A stretch of 64,000 nucleotides of DNA from Mucor racemosus. Taxonomy: Eukaryota > Mucoromycota > Mucoromycetes > Mucorales > Mucoraceae. The translations under genes and the position numbers were made by a program. This document shows, in pieces, positions 1 through 11,024 of the stretch. Numbering within the stretch: the stretch's first letter is position 1; each line of letters begins with the position of its first letter. The stretch is taken from assembly GCA_027405735.1 (NCBI GenBank), contig JAPEHQ010000001.1:1426001-1490000 (forward strand). The letters run 5' to 3'. Below the pieces are notes generated by a model. That model searched no databases, was not told the DNA's origin, and was given only the letters and a program-made list of their open reading frames with translations.

Positions 1-222
1 ACTATTATTTACAACTGCAGAAAACAAAGAAAAAAAAACCCCCATCCTTGTGAATATTGATCCAATTAATCTCCAATTATACATGATGGTAATTTTTAAT
101 ATATCTTGCATAAAAATTTATATTTCTACTTTCACAAATCACTGTGAATTGAGAAAACCATTAGCAAAACATGATATTTCTGTCCAATGAAACTGCCGGT
201 TGCGTCCTATAATATTTTCATG

Positions 223-568
223 TGATGTATCATTCTTAAATCGGATCATGTCAAATCCAAAAAAGTAAACAATAACAGAATCGGAACCGGAAGTTACTTA
301 ATTGAATATTCACTATACTATGCTCCTAAAAGCATGGTATAGAAGCATGGTACAAAAGCATAGTATGCCAGTGCGATATTCCTACATGATATACCAACTA
401 CCAACATAACACATTACTATTAAATAGCATCTAAACTACCTTATCACATCATTAATTCCCCAAATAAAATAGTATATAAACCCTATTAATTTCATTCCAA
501 TAAACGATATCTCTTTACTTGATTAAATTTCTAGTTTTTATTTAACCTAAGCATATTCTGATAAATCA
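223..568. mobile_element. Solo LTR, 346 bp, TSD TCATG
   Basis: The segment begins TGATGTATC, ends AAATCA and is flanked by the 5-bp direct repeat TCATG (218-222 and 569-573). Removing it and one TCATG restores the uninterrupted X sequence seen at 53365-53385 and 37155-37175. It has an LTR-like layout, with a TATA-type block (AGTATATAAACCC) and an AATAAA-like signal near the 3' end. It is a solo LTR because no internal coding region follows. Confidence 0.85.
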
Positions 569-826
569 TCATGTTTGATAAATAATACTTGAAAAAGAAT
601 ACAATTGAAAAAGAATGAGCAATGAATCAGTTCTTCAACTGTATAATAAAAACAAGATATCGTTTATCTAGATATAAAAGTATGGCCCTTTATTTATATT
701 GATTTGACATTGAGTTCCTGAGATGTAATTTAAGGCACTATTAACCCATTCGATATGTTTGATAGTAATCTATGGACGGAAATAAATCAATCATAATTTA
801 ACCATGTTTGCAGTGCTTGTGAGTTG

Positions 827-1098
827 TGTAATGAGTCAAACATTTCAGTTTCATTCATGCAAAACCTTGCATCATTCCTTATATAAATACTACAAGTAAA
901 TTATTGCATGATCTCTTGTAGATTTATCTGTCTTGTTACACTCCCTTTACTTTTATTTATCCACTAATAAATATCTAATTTACAAATAAAAACACCAACC
1001 TTCATCAATCCAGTGATCACCAATTTATAATAACAAGAATAATATCTATAAGCATATTATCCACCTTTGTTGTTAGTCCAAAATTACAGATCATTACA
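827..1098. mobile_element. Solo LTR, 272 bp, TSD AGTTG
   Basis: The segment starts TGTAATGA and ends TCATTACA, an 8-bp perfect inverted pair of ends. It is flanked by AGTTG on both sides (822-826 and 1099-1103). The empty site, GAGTTGCCTTGTTTC, is seen in the X copy near 2930-2945. This is a second LTR family, different from the one at 223-568. Confidence 0.87.
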
Positions 1099-1365
1099 AG
1101 TTGCCTTGTTTCCATAATGCGCTAAATGCGCTTGGATGTTGATTTGATAGCTACTTGATTGGTTAACCGGTGGGATGAAATAATATGGTGTCATAATTGA
1201 GGTCCAAGCGTTCTTGGTAATTACTGAATTAAACTTGGTACGCTAGGAGTTCCTTATTATATCCGATATCAAGACCTTGCACTACAATACATGTCGTAGT
1301 CAATAGATTGTAAGATGCATTGATACTGTAGAAGGTGCAAACGTATGATACTAGGTGGCATGGTA

Positions 1366-2660
1366 TAAAACAGCTTGAATCAAGTGGGTACATCATCATT
1401 AGTTCTTGAAAAAGTTCTCAAGTATTATAAAATCTCTTATTTTTAAGACTTACAAGGCTTAGAAGCGGAATATTAATTTAGAAAATTATTCTTGTCCAGA
1501 TCATCAATTTTGACATTTTTTAATTTTTTTTTTTCTGGTTTTGCAAACCTAGAGTTAATTATACTACCAATTATAAAAACAAAAAATATACACATATGCA
1601 GAATTTAGCGCTCTATTTGCTCAATAAAAAATAATAAACATTTTTATTGCAAAATATTGCATGAAAATCCCCTAACCAAAAATCCGTTTTTGGGGCAAAA
1701 GTACAAAGTTTTATTATTTAACATTTAATACTAAGCATTGATATAATGCGTATTAGTTATACATAGCTACAATTTTCTCTCACAGTGTAGTATATTTAAA
1801 CGTTAATTTTGGTATCAAAATTTAATTTTTCTGTTTTTTGCTAAAAATCATGAGTGTTGGTAAGGATAAAATGAGCCTCGAAAATGTCCGCTACAAAAAC
1901 TGAATTTTCAGACCGCACATGGTTAAATATAAGAAAAGTTAAAAAAAAAGAAACGCTTTTTTATTTAAAACTTAGATATACCATAATATAAGAAACTTAG
2001 CCGTTCAATCTTGTTATGCTTAATTACGGCGTCGCTCTACGGGCTCGCTTTTGCAATTTTTTAATGAATGTATGATATGACAGACGGGTTTTCTGGTAGA
2101 AAAATGTGTGTTTCTATTATAGTAACAGATATTATTGCCTATTTTGCTTAGTTTATAGTTCAGGCATTGCAATGCTGCTTTTACATTGGTTGAAATGTGT
2201 AATTTTTTAGCAGGGTTTTAAACGCGCTAAATGATGTAAAGCCTTGAAAATCCTTTTCTATATGTGTTGTTTCTCTCTTTTTGCTTTTATATTATTATTC
2301 CAAGGGTATATTCACCGTTTTATAAAGCATATCAGACTATCGGGCTGCTACTCTTTTCTTTAACTGAATACGCATGTTACTGTAACATAAGGGACTAATG
2401 TTTTTAATACAAGTAGCAGTCCATATTAGAGACTGATGTTTTTATTTAACCGTATTCTAAGATCAAGTCAAAGGTAATGTTATTTATATCTACTCAATAA
2501 AAAGCTAGAACTGGCTACAAACTCACGAAATGTTCCAAAAAAGTGATAAAATTTTAAATGCTATAGAAACATTAAAAATAAAAAAATCTGATATCTTGCC
2601 TAATAACCATAGTTTAGATCGTAATTATACTTCTTGAAAGCAAATCTTTTTACAGCTTGT
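1366..2660 (+). repeat. Interspersed repeat Y, copy 1
   Basis: This repeat begins near AGCTTGAATCAAGTGGGTAC. Related copies are at 33900-35445 (+), 55080-56670 (-) and 58771-59745 (-). A highly conserved GC-richer block around GGCGTCGCTCTACGGGCTCG (2029-2048) recurs in all four. No ORF is shared between copies, so it looks non-coding. It sits between two direct copies of repeat X. Confidence 0.85.
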
Positions 2661-3190
2661 CGTATATTTTCAGGATTGATAAATAATACTTAAAAAAGAA
2701 CACAATTATAAAAGAATGAGTAATGAAGTAATGAATCAGTTCTTCAACTGTATAATAAAAACAATATATCGTTTATTTAAATATAAAAGCATGATGGTCT
2801 TTTATATTGATTTGAAATTGAGATCCTGAGATGTAACTTAATAAGGCACTATTGAACCATTGAATATGTTTGATAGTAATCTATGGATTGAAATGGATCA
2901 ATCATAATTTAACAGTTCTTGCAAAGCTTGTGAGTTGCCTTGTTTCAATGATGCACTAAATGTGCTTGGATGTTGATTTGATAGCTACTTGATTGATTAA
3001 CCGCTGGGATAAAATAGCATGGTGTGTCATAATTGTGGTCCAAGCGTTCTTGGTAATTGCTGGGTAATCTTGGTGTACGCTAGGAGTTTCTTATATCTGA
3101 CATCAAGTTTTTGCACTTTAATACATGTCGTAGTTAATAAATTGTAGGATGTATTGATACTGTAGATGTGGATAACGTTGATACTAGGTG
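2661..3190 (+). repeat. Interspersed repeat X, partial copy
   Basis: The sequence from the CTTGTCGTATATTTTC block onward repeats the second half of the X copy at 560-1360 in the same orientation, without the 272-bp LTR. It supplies the empty site for that LTR. The right edge is cut by the inverted LTR pair that follows. Confidence 0.8.
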
Positions 3191-3821
3191 GGCATACAAC
3201 AATTAGTATAAATAACAACATTTAAAAAGAACAACAAATAAACTTATCGTATTTCCCACCTATATTTTTGATTATATACTATTCTCATATCATTTTGATA
3301 TTTGTTACTTTATATTTATTATTTGTAAGATCCCTTGAACTATTTTCTGTATATTTCAATTGTACATTTCTTATTTTTTCGTTATTCATTTCTTTTTATA
3401 TATTTATATAAAACATTTATTACAGTTGGACAACTAAAAACCTGGTGCTCATTTAATAGATATAACTGCTGTTACAATTGAGATTGTAGTAAAGTGAATA
3501 AGAAATGAAGAATAAGAGAATAGAATATAGCCAATGCAGTTGTATCTATTAAATGAGCACCAGGTTTTAAGTTGTCCAACTATAATAAATGTTTTATATA
3601 AATATATAAAACGAAATGAATAACGAAAAAATAAGAAATGTACAATGAAATATATAGAAAATAGTTCAAGGGATCTTATAAAATAGTAAATGTAAAGTAA
3701 AGAATATCAAAAATGATATGAAGAATAGTATATAATCAAAATATAGGTAAGAAATAAGATATCTTTATTGATTGTTCTTTTGAAATGTTGTTATTTATAC
3801 TAATGTTTGTCTGTTAGAACA
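3190..3821. repeat. Large inverted repeat (head-to-head LTR-like arms)
   Basis: The left arm, about 3197-3470, is the reverse complement of the right arm, about 3535-3805, with a spacer of about 65 bp. Shared landmarks are TAGTATAAATAACAACATTT, AAGATCCCTTGAACTATTTT and CCTGGTGCTCATTTAATAGA. The right arm read on the minus strand starts TGTTCTAACAG at 3821. A primer-binding-like TGGTGCTCATT sits at the inner edge of each arm. I read this as two LTR ends facing each other, but a fold-back element is the alternative. The DNA could form a hairpin of about 270 bp. Confidence 0.75.
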
Positions 3822-4263
3822 TCCTTGATGTTGATAATGTTATTTGAATTTGATAATAAAATGTCTTTACTGACATCTAAAGAAAAAGTTGAGTTTGTAG
3901 ATTATAATGATATGGGATGTTGTTACATCCGTATATTTCCATGAATATGTGTTGATTTATAATCACTGAGTAAAGATTTGGAAAGATTAGACAAAGGTTT
4001 CAGATATTATTGATCCTGTCAATATTCGGCTATGTTGTATTTATGGTAATTGAATCTGTTGTTCTTTTGTATGAGTTGTAAAATAATACAATGGGAGATT
4101 AAATCAATAGTATATAAGGTTTGGTGAATTTCGTGTATGATTTGTGTTACTTCTGAAATAGAATATGGAAGTATAATGTAATTTTTGGGGATCAAGATTG
4201 TTTGTTTATTTTTGATTGATAGTAATTTATTTAAAAAAAAAAGAAGAGTTGCTGTTCGATTTG
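3822..4263. other. Intergenic, no feature recognised
   Basis: AT-rich sequence with no sizeable ORF and no similarity that I can see to the other repeats in the window. Confidence 0.5.
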
Positions 4264-4341
4264 CAACACTGCATTGGCTATACTCTATTTTTCTTATTCT
4301 TTATTTTATATCCACATTATTACAATCTCAATTGTAACACC
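4264..4341 (-). repeat. Short LTR-like repeat, inverted copy of the 3472-3540 spacer
   Basis: Read on the minus strand it starts TGTTACAATTGAGATTGTA and ends near ATAGCCAATGCAGT. The same ~75 bp forms the spacer of the large inverted repeat at 3472-3540 on the plus strand. A TATA-like block lies inside. A very short LTR (SMART/TRIM-like) is one reading. The ends were not proven by target duplications. Confidence 0.55.
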
Positions 4342-4436
4342 GCACGAGAGAAAAAAAACGTTACAATTTCCGATAAAAATTCTCACATGAGAACGTCTTG
4401 CGTTAATTCGGCTGTAGCAAAAAAAAGAAACGCTAT

Positions 4437-4506
4437 GCGTCCTCGGGGAATCGAACCCCGGCCTTCACCTTGGAAGGGTGAAATTCTACCATTAAACTAA
4501 GAACGC
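4437..4506 (-). tRNA. tRNA-Gly (anticodon TCC)
   Basis: The minus strand reads GCGTTCTTAGTTTAATGGTA and closes with GATTCCCCGAGGACGC. The acceptor stem GCGTTCT pairs with AGGACGC (one T-G wobble). The D-arm, the T-arm core GGTTCGATTCC and an anticodon stem TTCACC/GGTGAA enclosing the 7-nt loop CTTCCAA are all present, giving anticodon TCC. It is intronless and 70 nt long, without an encoded CCA. The CACTA element starts only 57 bp upstream of its 5' end. Confidence 0.95.
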
Positions 4507-4563
4507 TTGGATGTTATGTCAAATGTTTTTTTTAATAAGTAGTAATAGTAAATATATTAAGCT

Positions 4564-4770
4564 CACTGCAACTAATTCTCACTGAATACGCAGGGAATAC
4601 GGTAAGGTAATACGCTCATATTACCTTGCGGAATACGGTGGTAATATTCGCATATTACCTGCGTATTCCAACGTTTTACTCAAAATATGATATTTTCTAC
4701 TGGCTCCCTACATTCTTAAATCTTTTTTTATTCGCTCTCCCTGGCCATATTACCACCGTATTCCATCGTT
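4564..4770 (+). repeat. Left terminal and subterminal repeats of the CACTA element
   Basis: The 11-bp terminal inverted repeat CACTGCAACTA is followed by a dense cluster of GAATACGC, GGGAATACGG, GGTAATACGC and GGAATACGG on both strands, ending with ACCACCGTATTCC near 4752-4764. These resemble the transposase-binding subterminal motifs of CACTA elements. The overlapping ORF at 4626-4970 is explained by this repeat structure and is not called as a gene. Confidence 0.8.
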
Positions 4771-6046
4771 TTCAACAAAAATATGCCACTACTATTGGCG
4801 TTTACATGAGAAAAAACATCATTCTATTTGCTAGTATTCCTTTGATTTCAATACATATTCGCTTATTACTGGTTTGTATTAAATTGTATCATCCAGATGT
4901 TATTGCTTCATTGGATGATCTACTATTAACATTATTCATTTATTGGATTGATTCAATATCTATTATTTAGATCTTTCATTTTCATTGGGCTTATATTGTT
5001 TGTACACTTTCTGATCATTCAATAAAATCACTTTTTTTTGGGTCGATATTAATAGAATAATGGGGTAAAAAATTTATTTGGAAAAATATACAAAATTGTA
5101 TAGCATATATTATATTAAATTGATACCAATTTGACCACTTCTGGATGGACCTCAAACAGATATAATACACTTACCTTTACAATGCTACATATAACACAGT
5201 TATAAAGCATATCATTAGAATAGAAGTAGTAGACAAGCCTTTGAGAGCGGATAAACATGTATGTATTAAGAGCGTAGCATTTCGAAATAAACAAGCTTTC
5301 AGGGCAATATCAATGTATATCAAGTATCTAAATTTATAAGTGGATAAGCAACACATTTTTGCAAGTTTTATTTTACTCTTACCACTTTCTAACTACTGGA
5401 GGGAAATCAGGATATTTGGTAGAGAAGATACAGCAAGCTTAAGGCCTAAATGATTATAGATTAGTTTATTTCAGTATGAAGATGATATTATAAAAGAATA
5501 GTTATTACCTTACGTAGACAGTATTTATATGTTTTCGCTAATATAAATCAAGTCAGTTGCTATTCATATAAAAATAAAAGTAATACAAATTATTTACCTG
5601 ATGGATATTTACTAAGAAAATTAAACAAACAATCAAGGCCCCATGTTAGTCTCTAATGTAAATGGTTTGTTAATAAACATGTATTGTAATTATTATAATA
5701 CTTTATGAACCAAAGATCTTTGTGAATGAGAGGAAGACAACAACCTAATAAAATAGTGTAAGAATTATACTCAAAAATAGAACTACTATCATACTTACTT
5801 TTTTTCAGATCAAAGTGTTAAAGGATTAAAATAAAAGAAAAGAAAGTAGATCCATAAAAATTTTTGTCTCATTTATAAATCCCTGAGCGTGGCTTTAAAA
5901 ATGGTGTTTGCAATCATCAAATATTACAAATGGTTGAAACTTAAAGCTCGTAATGGATTGGAACATAAAGCAGTAGATAACTTTATATGTCTCAAATATA
6001 TATAGGGATTTCATTTAAAAAAGGTAAAGAGAGAGAGAGAGAAAAA
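4771..6046. other. Non-coding left interior of the CACTA element
   Basis: AT-rich sequence between the subterminal repeats and the 3' end of the transposase gene. No ORF or RNA gene could be supported. It includes a short (GA)n run near 6025-6042. Confidence 0.5.
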
Positions 6047-9000
6047 TTATTCATACATCAAATTTCTAGGCATGGTGATGTATACGTTGATGTTTTCGAA
6101 ATGATTAAACTTGATTGCAATTGGAGAGTAAATACGCATAAGCGGGACAATCGACATTACGCTTTCATCTTCAAACTTGTTTTGACATGTACCCATATTA
6201 TTCTCTTGAAAAGCTGATAGGGCAATGGTTGATTGTTTGTAGAAACGAAGGTAAGCAAATGTATGGATTTGATCCACATAAAAATTTCCATCGTCATCTC
6301 GTACATCTGTTTTATGTCTAAAAAAGTACATGATTTGAGCAGGGCGAAGCGAAGATATAGGCGTGTTGTCACCTGGATTATTTCGGCAGTAAGCCATCAC
6401 ATGCGATCCTCTTTTTAACAAAGAAGCAGTTCCTTCAGCTGACTTGTATGAACACCCAAAAATGCTCACAGATTTGAATTTATAAGCAAAATTCGAAACA
6501 AAAATTGGGTTTAGCAAAGAGGAAGTGATCCCACCATTTGCGCCACCAACATATATGTCTCCAGTATCATCAGAATCAGAATAGTTTGCATATGATACGT
6601 TATAATAATCAATTAGAAATTGAAAATGATCCGCTTTCATAACAAACGGTTTTTCGTTCTTAACCTTCATTGAATATACAACATTTGGAGGCAAGGCCTC
6701 TAACCCAAATATCATATTTGTAGTAAGTTCTTCTTCATCTACATCCAGGCACTCTTTTGACAAAAACCATGTTAGATCAAATTCAGCCTTCGAACTTCTG
6801 TACTCGGGCTTCATTATTTCAGACAAGTTATCAGAGTTGGTTGCATCAGTCGAGCAAACAAATATTTCAAGTCATTGTAAATATCCTCCGGGAGATTGAA
6901 AGGTTTGGCTAGCTTTTTAAACTGATCATTTGAATGTGTAATATTGAGAAATTTCGAAAGAAAAATCTTTTCAAAATTACCATCAGAATTGTTATTCGTC
7001 TTGATTGCCTTTAGATCTGCATTCAATCGTTCATAGAAAAAGAGCCACGAATTGCTAGGACATGAATACCGAAGTATTGTCTCTGGCAAATGCAAGAAAA
7101 GATGAAAATTCGGTGTCAAATATCGTTTATCACCGTACAGCGCCAAAAAATTTTCCATGAACTCCTTTGTAAGAGCTTTGATTTCCTCAAAATCAGTCAA
7201 GAAAAGACCAGGAGACGCAACCAAACGATTTATGCGGACAAGGAGCATAAAATTATTGTATTGCTTAGTGGGTAACTTTCCATACAATAAGTAAGGACTT
7301 ATCATTAAGAAGACTCTAAATTCATCCCCTTTCATGTAGCTAAGCCCATCCCCGATTGTCAATTTTCGTTTGATGCTGTTACCATCATACTTCAACGGAA
7401 AAACAAAGTTATCCAGCATTCCAGACATTTGTTCCAAATCTTTGTTGCTAAGCAATCGTTGGTTGTCTTCGACTACACATGATTGATTTAACCATATTGT
7501 TTTGGTGATTCTCTTACAAATACCTATATAATTTTTTTATTGTAAGTCTTCTATATGGTAGATTTAGCATACTGTATATTGTTTTTAAATATATACCTAA
7601 ATATAAACAATGCAGGATGTCTATGCTAGCAAAGTCAATGCATTCAAAATATGAAAGTTGCTGGAAAGCCGAGTAAGAAGTACCAGTTTTGCTTTTAGAT
7701 GCATCTCTGTCTGTCTGCGTTTTGCAACGTTTCCAGGCTTCAGAATTGATTGAATGAGTTTCTTTCGTTCTTCGAGGATATGAATCGATGTCTAAATTGG
7801 AGAAATCTCGCATATGGGGGTTACTGGGCAAAGCTAAAAAATTGAAATTGCAATAGATGCAAGAATAACAACCATTGTGTGCGGAAACACCCATTATTTT
7901 TCTATTAATAGTACAATGTTCATCAGTTCAAGTTAATACAATTTTTTATATATTTGAATATTGTTACCTCAATGCAGGCAAATCAGCGGATACCATGACA
8001 AGGCAGACTTTAACTTTGACGTTTTCTCCTTTTGAATTAATCATATCAATACCATTTTGTAATAATTGAAGTTCATCTACTAATGGCTGTATTATTTTTG
8101 GCATATCTTGATGGCACACTTCTTTTGGCCCTGGCAAAATGCTTGATAAGATTGTGTTTTTTCTTTGTAAACGCTCCTTGTGAGGCAAGTTTAAAATTGA
8201 TAACCATATACCACCAACGCTATAAGAGCTATAGTCAAATGGATTAAACCAATCGAGATTCAACTGGAGTAGCAAATTATAAGGTGATTCCTCTACGAAA
8301 GGAAATCCATCATTTTTCAATGAGAATTTTGTAAAAACGGAGCCTTGTTGTACATCCGAGGTAAAATTGGGCGGTGGTTGAGGTCTTTTGTTGTTGAACC
8401 TTTCTTTTAATAACTGGACGAAAAAGTTTTGCTTTAGAAGCTGCTTAATTGAATCGATCAAAGAATTGTAGAAGAAGCTTTTTATGGGTTTGTGGTGGTT
8501 TTTTTTGGCAGATCCATTTGTCTCAATTGTTAAGAACAGATTGTTGCCGCATTTTTTGGAAGACGTTAGAGTGTCTTTGAATGTGCAAACTCGACCATTT
8601 AAATGTTGTTTTTCTTCGTTTGTATTATATCGATATAGAGAGTTACACTTGGAGCACATAACGTACTCTTTGACACCAGAGCAAGCATTGTTATTTAAGT
8701 TTATCCATTTTTTTAACGTAGCGACTTTAACTGGAAAGCGATAGGTATAGTTTAAAAGATGAAATACTACGTTAAAACAAGCCATCATAATTTCTAAGCA
8801 ATGATCTGTAACATATCTTCCATAAAATGCCATTACGAGGACAAATAATACAAATGCCACAGGTTCTTCAGGAATAATTCCATTACCAATCGGTTCTTTA
8901 TTGCCAATTCATGTAATTGAGATTTATCAGTCAATTGTTTAATAGTAAATGATATAATAAAAGTCGTACCTTCATCAAATTCTTTTTCATCGTCAAATTC

Positions 9001-9437
9001 TTCATCATCTTCAAATTCTTCTTGTTCATTGGAAAACTCAAATGGGAGCTCATCTTCTATTTCGAGAACATCTTCATTATAAGCTTGGAACTGTGCTTGA
9101 GATTCTATATACACATACAGTAAACATGATCAATACTCGATTAATTCATATACAACTAGTATCAAACTAATAAACATACGCTCATGCACTATTTGCTCAA
9201 ATTGTTCGTCTGTAAGAGGTTCCTCTACTATAATAAATCACTGTTAAAATCACTAGTACTTTATGATTGAAAACGAGCTTTTTTTTTTTTTTTTTTTGCT
9301 TTACCAAAGGTTTGTTCAGCATTTCTCGTGGATTCATTTCGAGAGTGATTTAGGCGAGTTGATGGGGCCACCCTAATTCCATCTATCGGATTCACCCGTA
9401 AACAGATACTACAGCGACAAGCTACTGTGTATACCAT
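6047..9437 (-). CDS. CACTA/Plavaka-like transposase, six exons, one frameshift
   Basis: This is the element's own transposase, expected to bind the CACTG ends and catalyse cut-and-paste in the nucleus. The start at 9437 gives MVYTVACRCSICLRVNP, a cysteine-rich N-terminus. Exons are 9437-9305, 9227-9180, 9104-8970, 8895-7968, 7901-7597 and 7523-6047, all with GT-AG junctions that keep frame. Seen in order: a Glu/Asp-rich stretch around residues 75-105, a segment with PEEPVAFVLF, then ADLPALRKIMGVSAHNGC, which joins exons 4 and 5 and carries a CxxC (CIYC). Next comes DILHCLYLGICKRITKTIW across intron 5. These are hallmarks of the fungal Tnp2/Plavaka lineage. Product length is about 1,008 aa. 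Near 6814-6840 the frame changes by one base without a plausible intron, so the copy may be inactive or contain a sequence error. Confidence 0.85.
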
Positions 9438-9711
9438 TGTCTTAAATGAAAAGAAGGAAAAAAAGATGAGTTTACCCCATTATATCAATGTTTATATATA
9501 CTATAAAACACGTTAATTGACAGAGGTCGTACAAACTGAAGCTTGTGTTTGAAAGTTAATTGAGTAGTGCTACAAACAAAAGTTTATTTTTTATAGTAAA
9601 GTACAAAAACAAAAAATATCTAAATACACTAGAGATGCGTTAAGCAATATTAATTGATCCTTTTTTATTGATAGACAAAATTTTATTATAAAGAACTCCA
9701 TAAAAATTGAG

Positions 9712-10832
9712 TTACTCATTATTTTCAGTGTAAGGATAATCAGGATTTATACCCCATGGGTGAAAACAATTCTTGTAGTTTTCAGGTGGCGGGATATCTA
9801 CCATTTTGACAGTTACAACAGCTCTGTGTGCTGTAGTTAGTCTAGTGGTCCTATCATTATCCAACAAGTCAAATAAATCGTTCAACTAATTCACAAAAAT
9901 TCGTTAAAACAATTATTGGATTTACTAAATTAGCATATCATTATACGTACATAACTACTACAATACATCGGTCTCTTAGAAATTCTCCTGTTTTCTCCTT
10001 CAGCGGCCTCAGGATCATCTTCTTCATCAGACATAAGCTCTTGAACAAAGAACTTGGACATTTGTTCACGAGGAACTCCTGCAGGAAGATACTTCTGGAT
10101 ATTCAAGTTAAAAGTATTCCTTCTAGCATCACGTTTCTACATATAAAAAGGAAATAGAAAAATTATTTTGTCAATCAGATTGTATTATCTTTGTTTGTAA
10201 CATGACATACCCTGTAGGCCCTAGCTTTAATTTTGTTCATATTTTTTTTTTTGATTTTGAACATCATAAGGCAAGCTGGCTTGAATTACCTTTTTTTTTT
10301 GATATTGAATGAGATTAGAGGCCCTAATCACTGCTTTTTGTTTATTAATGGTTTTGACCAAAGGGTTTGATCGACCATTTTGTGGAGCTAAATGGGCTTC
10401 CATGTCCATTGACTTCTCAATTAGCTTGGTCTTTAAGGCATTGTTTACGCCAAACGTATTTGCCTCATTTACCATCACACCAATACCATTGTTGGATATT
10501 TCGTATTCATGAAATACAGCTCGAATCTCTCTCTAAAACAGGCACTTAGTATCATCCTACAAAGAATGTCATCTGAATGACGAAAAACTTACAGAGACAT
10601 CTGCATTTCGTTGGCTAATCTTCTTGGTTGCCCGAACATGAGAGTTGCTTGAATTTGTGAGCAACCCCTCAACAGCCAAAAGTCTTTCCTCCAACTTAGC
10701 AATGGCATCTTTCAACACCCTAACTTCTTGTGTTGCTGGGCATCTGTGGCTTTGTCTATTGATGTTTGGTCTTATACCAGCATTGACGGATGGAATACCT
10801 GACATTTGAAATAAAGAAGAAAATATGTCCAT
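9712..10832 (-). CDS. CACTA passenger gene 1, unknown nuclear-type protein (~306 aa)
   Basis: Not recognised. Exons are 10832-10593 (80 codons exactly), 10532-10211, 10136-9951 (62 codons) and 9885-9712 (57 codons plus stop), all with GT-AG introns of 60-75 bp in phase 0. Exon 1 holds a coiled-coil-like stretch, VRVLKDAIAKLEERLLAVEG. Exon 2 is basic and rich in Asn/Lys. Exon 3 has KRDARRNTFNLNIQKYLP followed by an acidic run. The C-terminus contains CFHPWGINPDYPY. Exon 2 is 322 nt, one base more than a multiple of three, and includes A10 and A11 runs. That implies a 1-nt slip in a homopolymer, either real decay or an assembly error. It lies just upstream of the transposase on the same strand and is divergent from the next gene, so I infer it travels with the transposon. 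Confidence 0.6.
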
Positions 10833-11024
10833 GAAAAATCATATAAAAGGGGGTCATTAGATACCCTGTAGTCATAGTTACACGACATTAAATGTCAAAC
10901 ATCAGCATAAGAATATCAATTAATTAAAGTGTAACAGAACTAGATAGAATTCTTTTTTTTTCTCAAATATAACAAGTTCAATTCACAACCTATTTGTAAT
11001 ATCTCTTCTTTATTTAACGTAAAA

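Larger units (their letters stand above)
1..1365 (+). repeat. Interspersed repeat X, copy 1 (with two nested solo LTRs)
   Basis: This AT-rich, apparently non-coding stretch is shared with 2661-3190 and 61690-62600 (same orientation), 53090-53953 (same orientation) and 30430-31330 and 36596-37455 (opposite orientation). Shared landmarks include the text around GATAAATAATACTT, the line ending in CTATGGATTGAAATGGATCA and the block around GTACGCTAGGAGTTTCTTAT. This copy is broken twice by LTR-type insertions with target duplications (223-568 and 827-1098). No long ORF is present. What kind of element X is remains open: it has neither TG..CA ends nor a terminal inverted repeat that I can fix. Confidence 0.85.

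Noticed and set aside
4626..4970. 114-codon ORF near the tRNA gene
   Set aside because: It overlaps the CACTA subterminal repeats, and its composition (Phe/Leu/Ile/Tyr-rich) is that of AT-rich chance translation.
6233..8744. Plus-strand ORFs opposite the transposase (6233-6418, 7090-7275, 8484-8744)
   Set aside because: They are antisense shadows of transposase exons, with no domain content.
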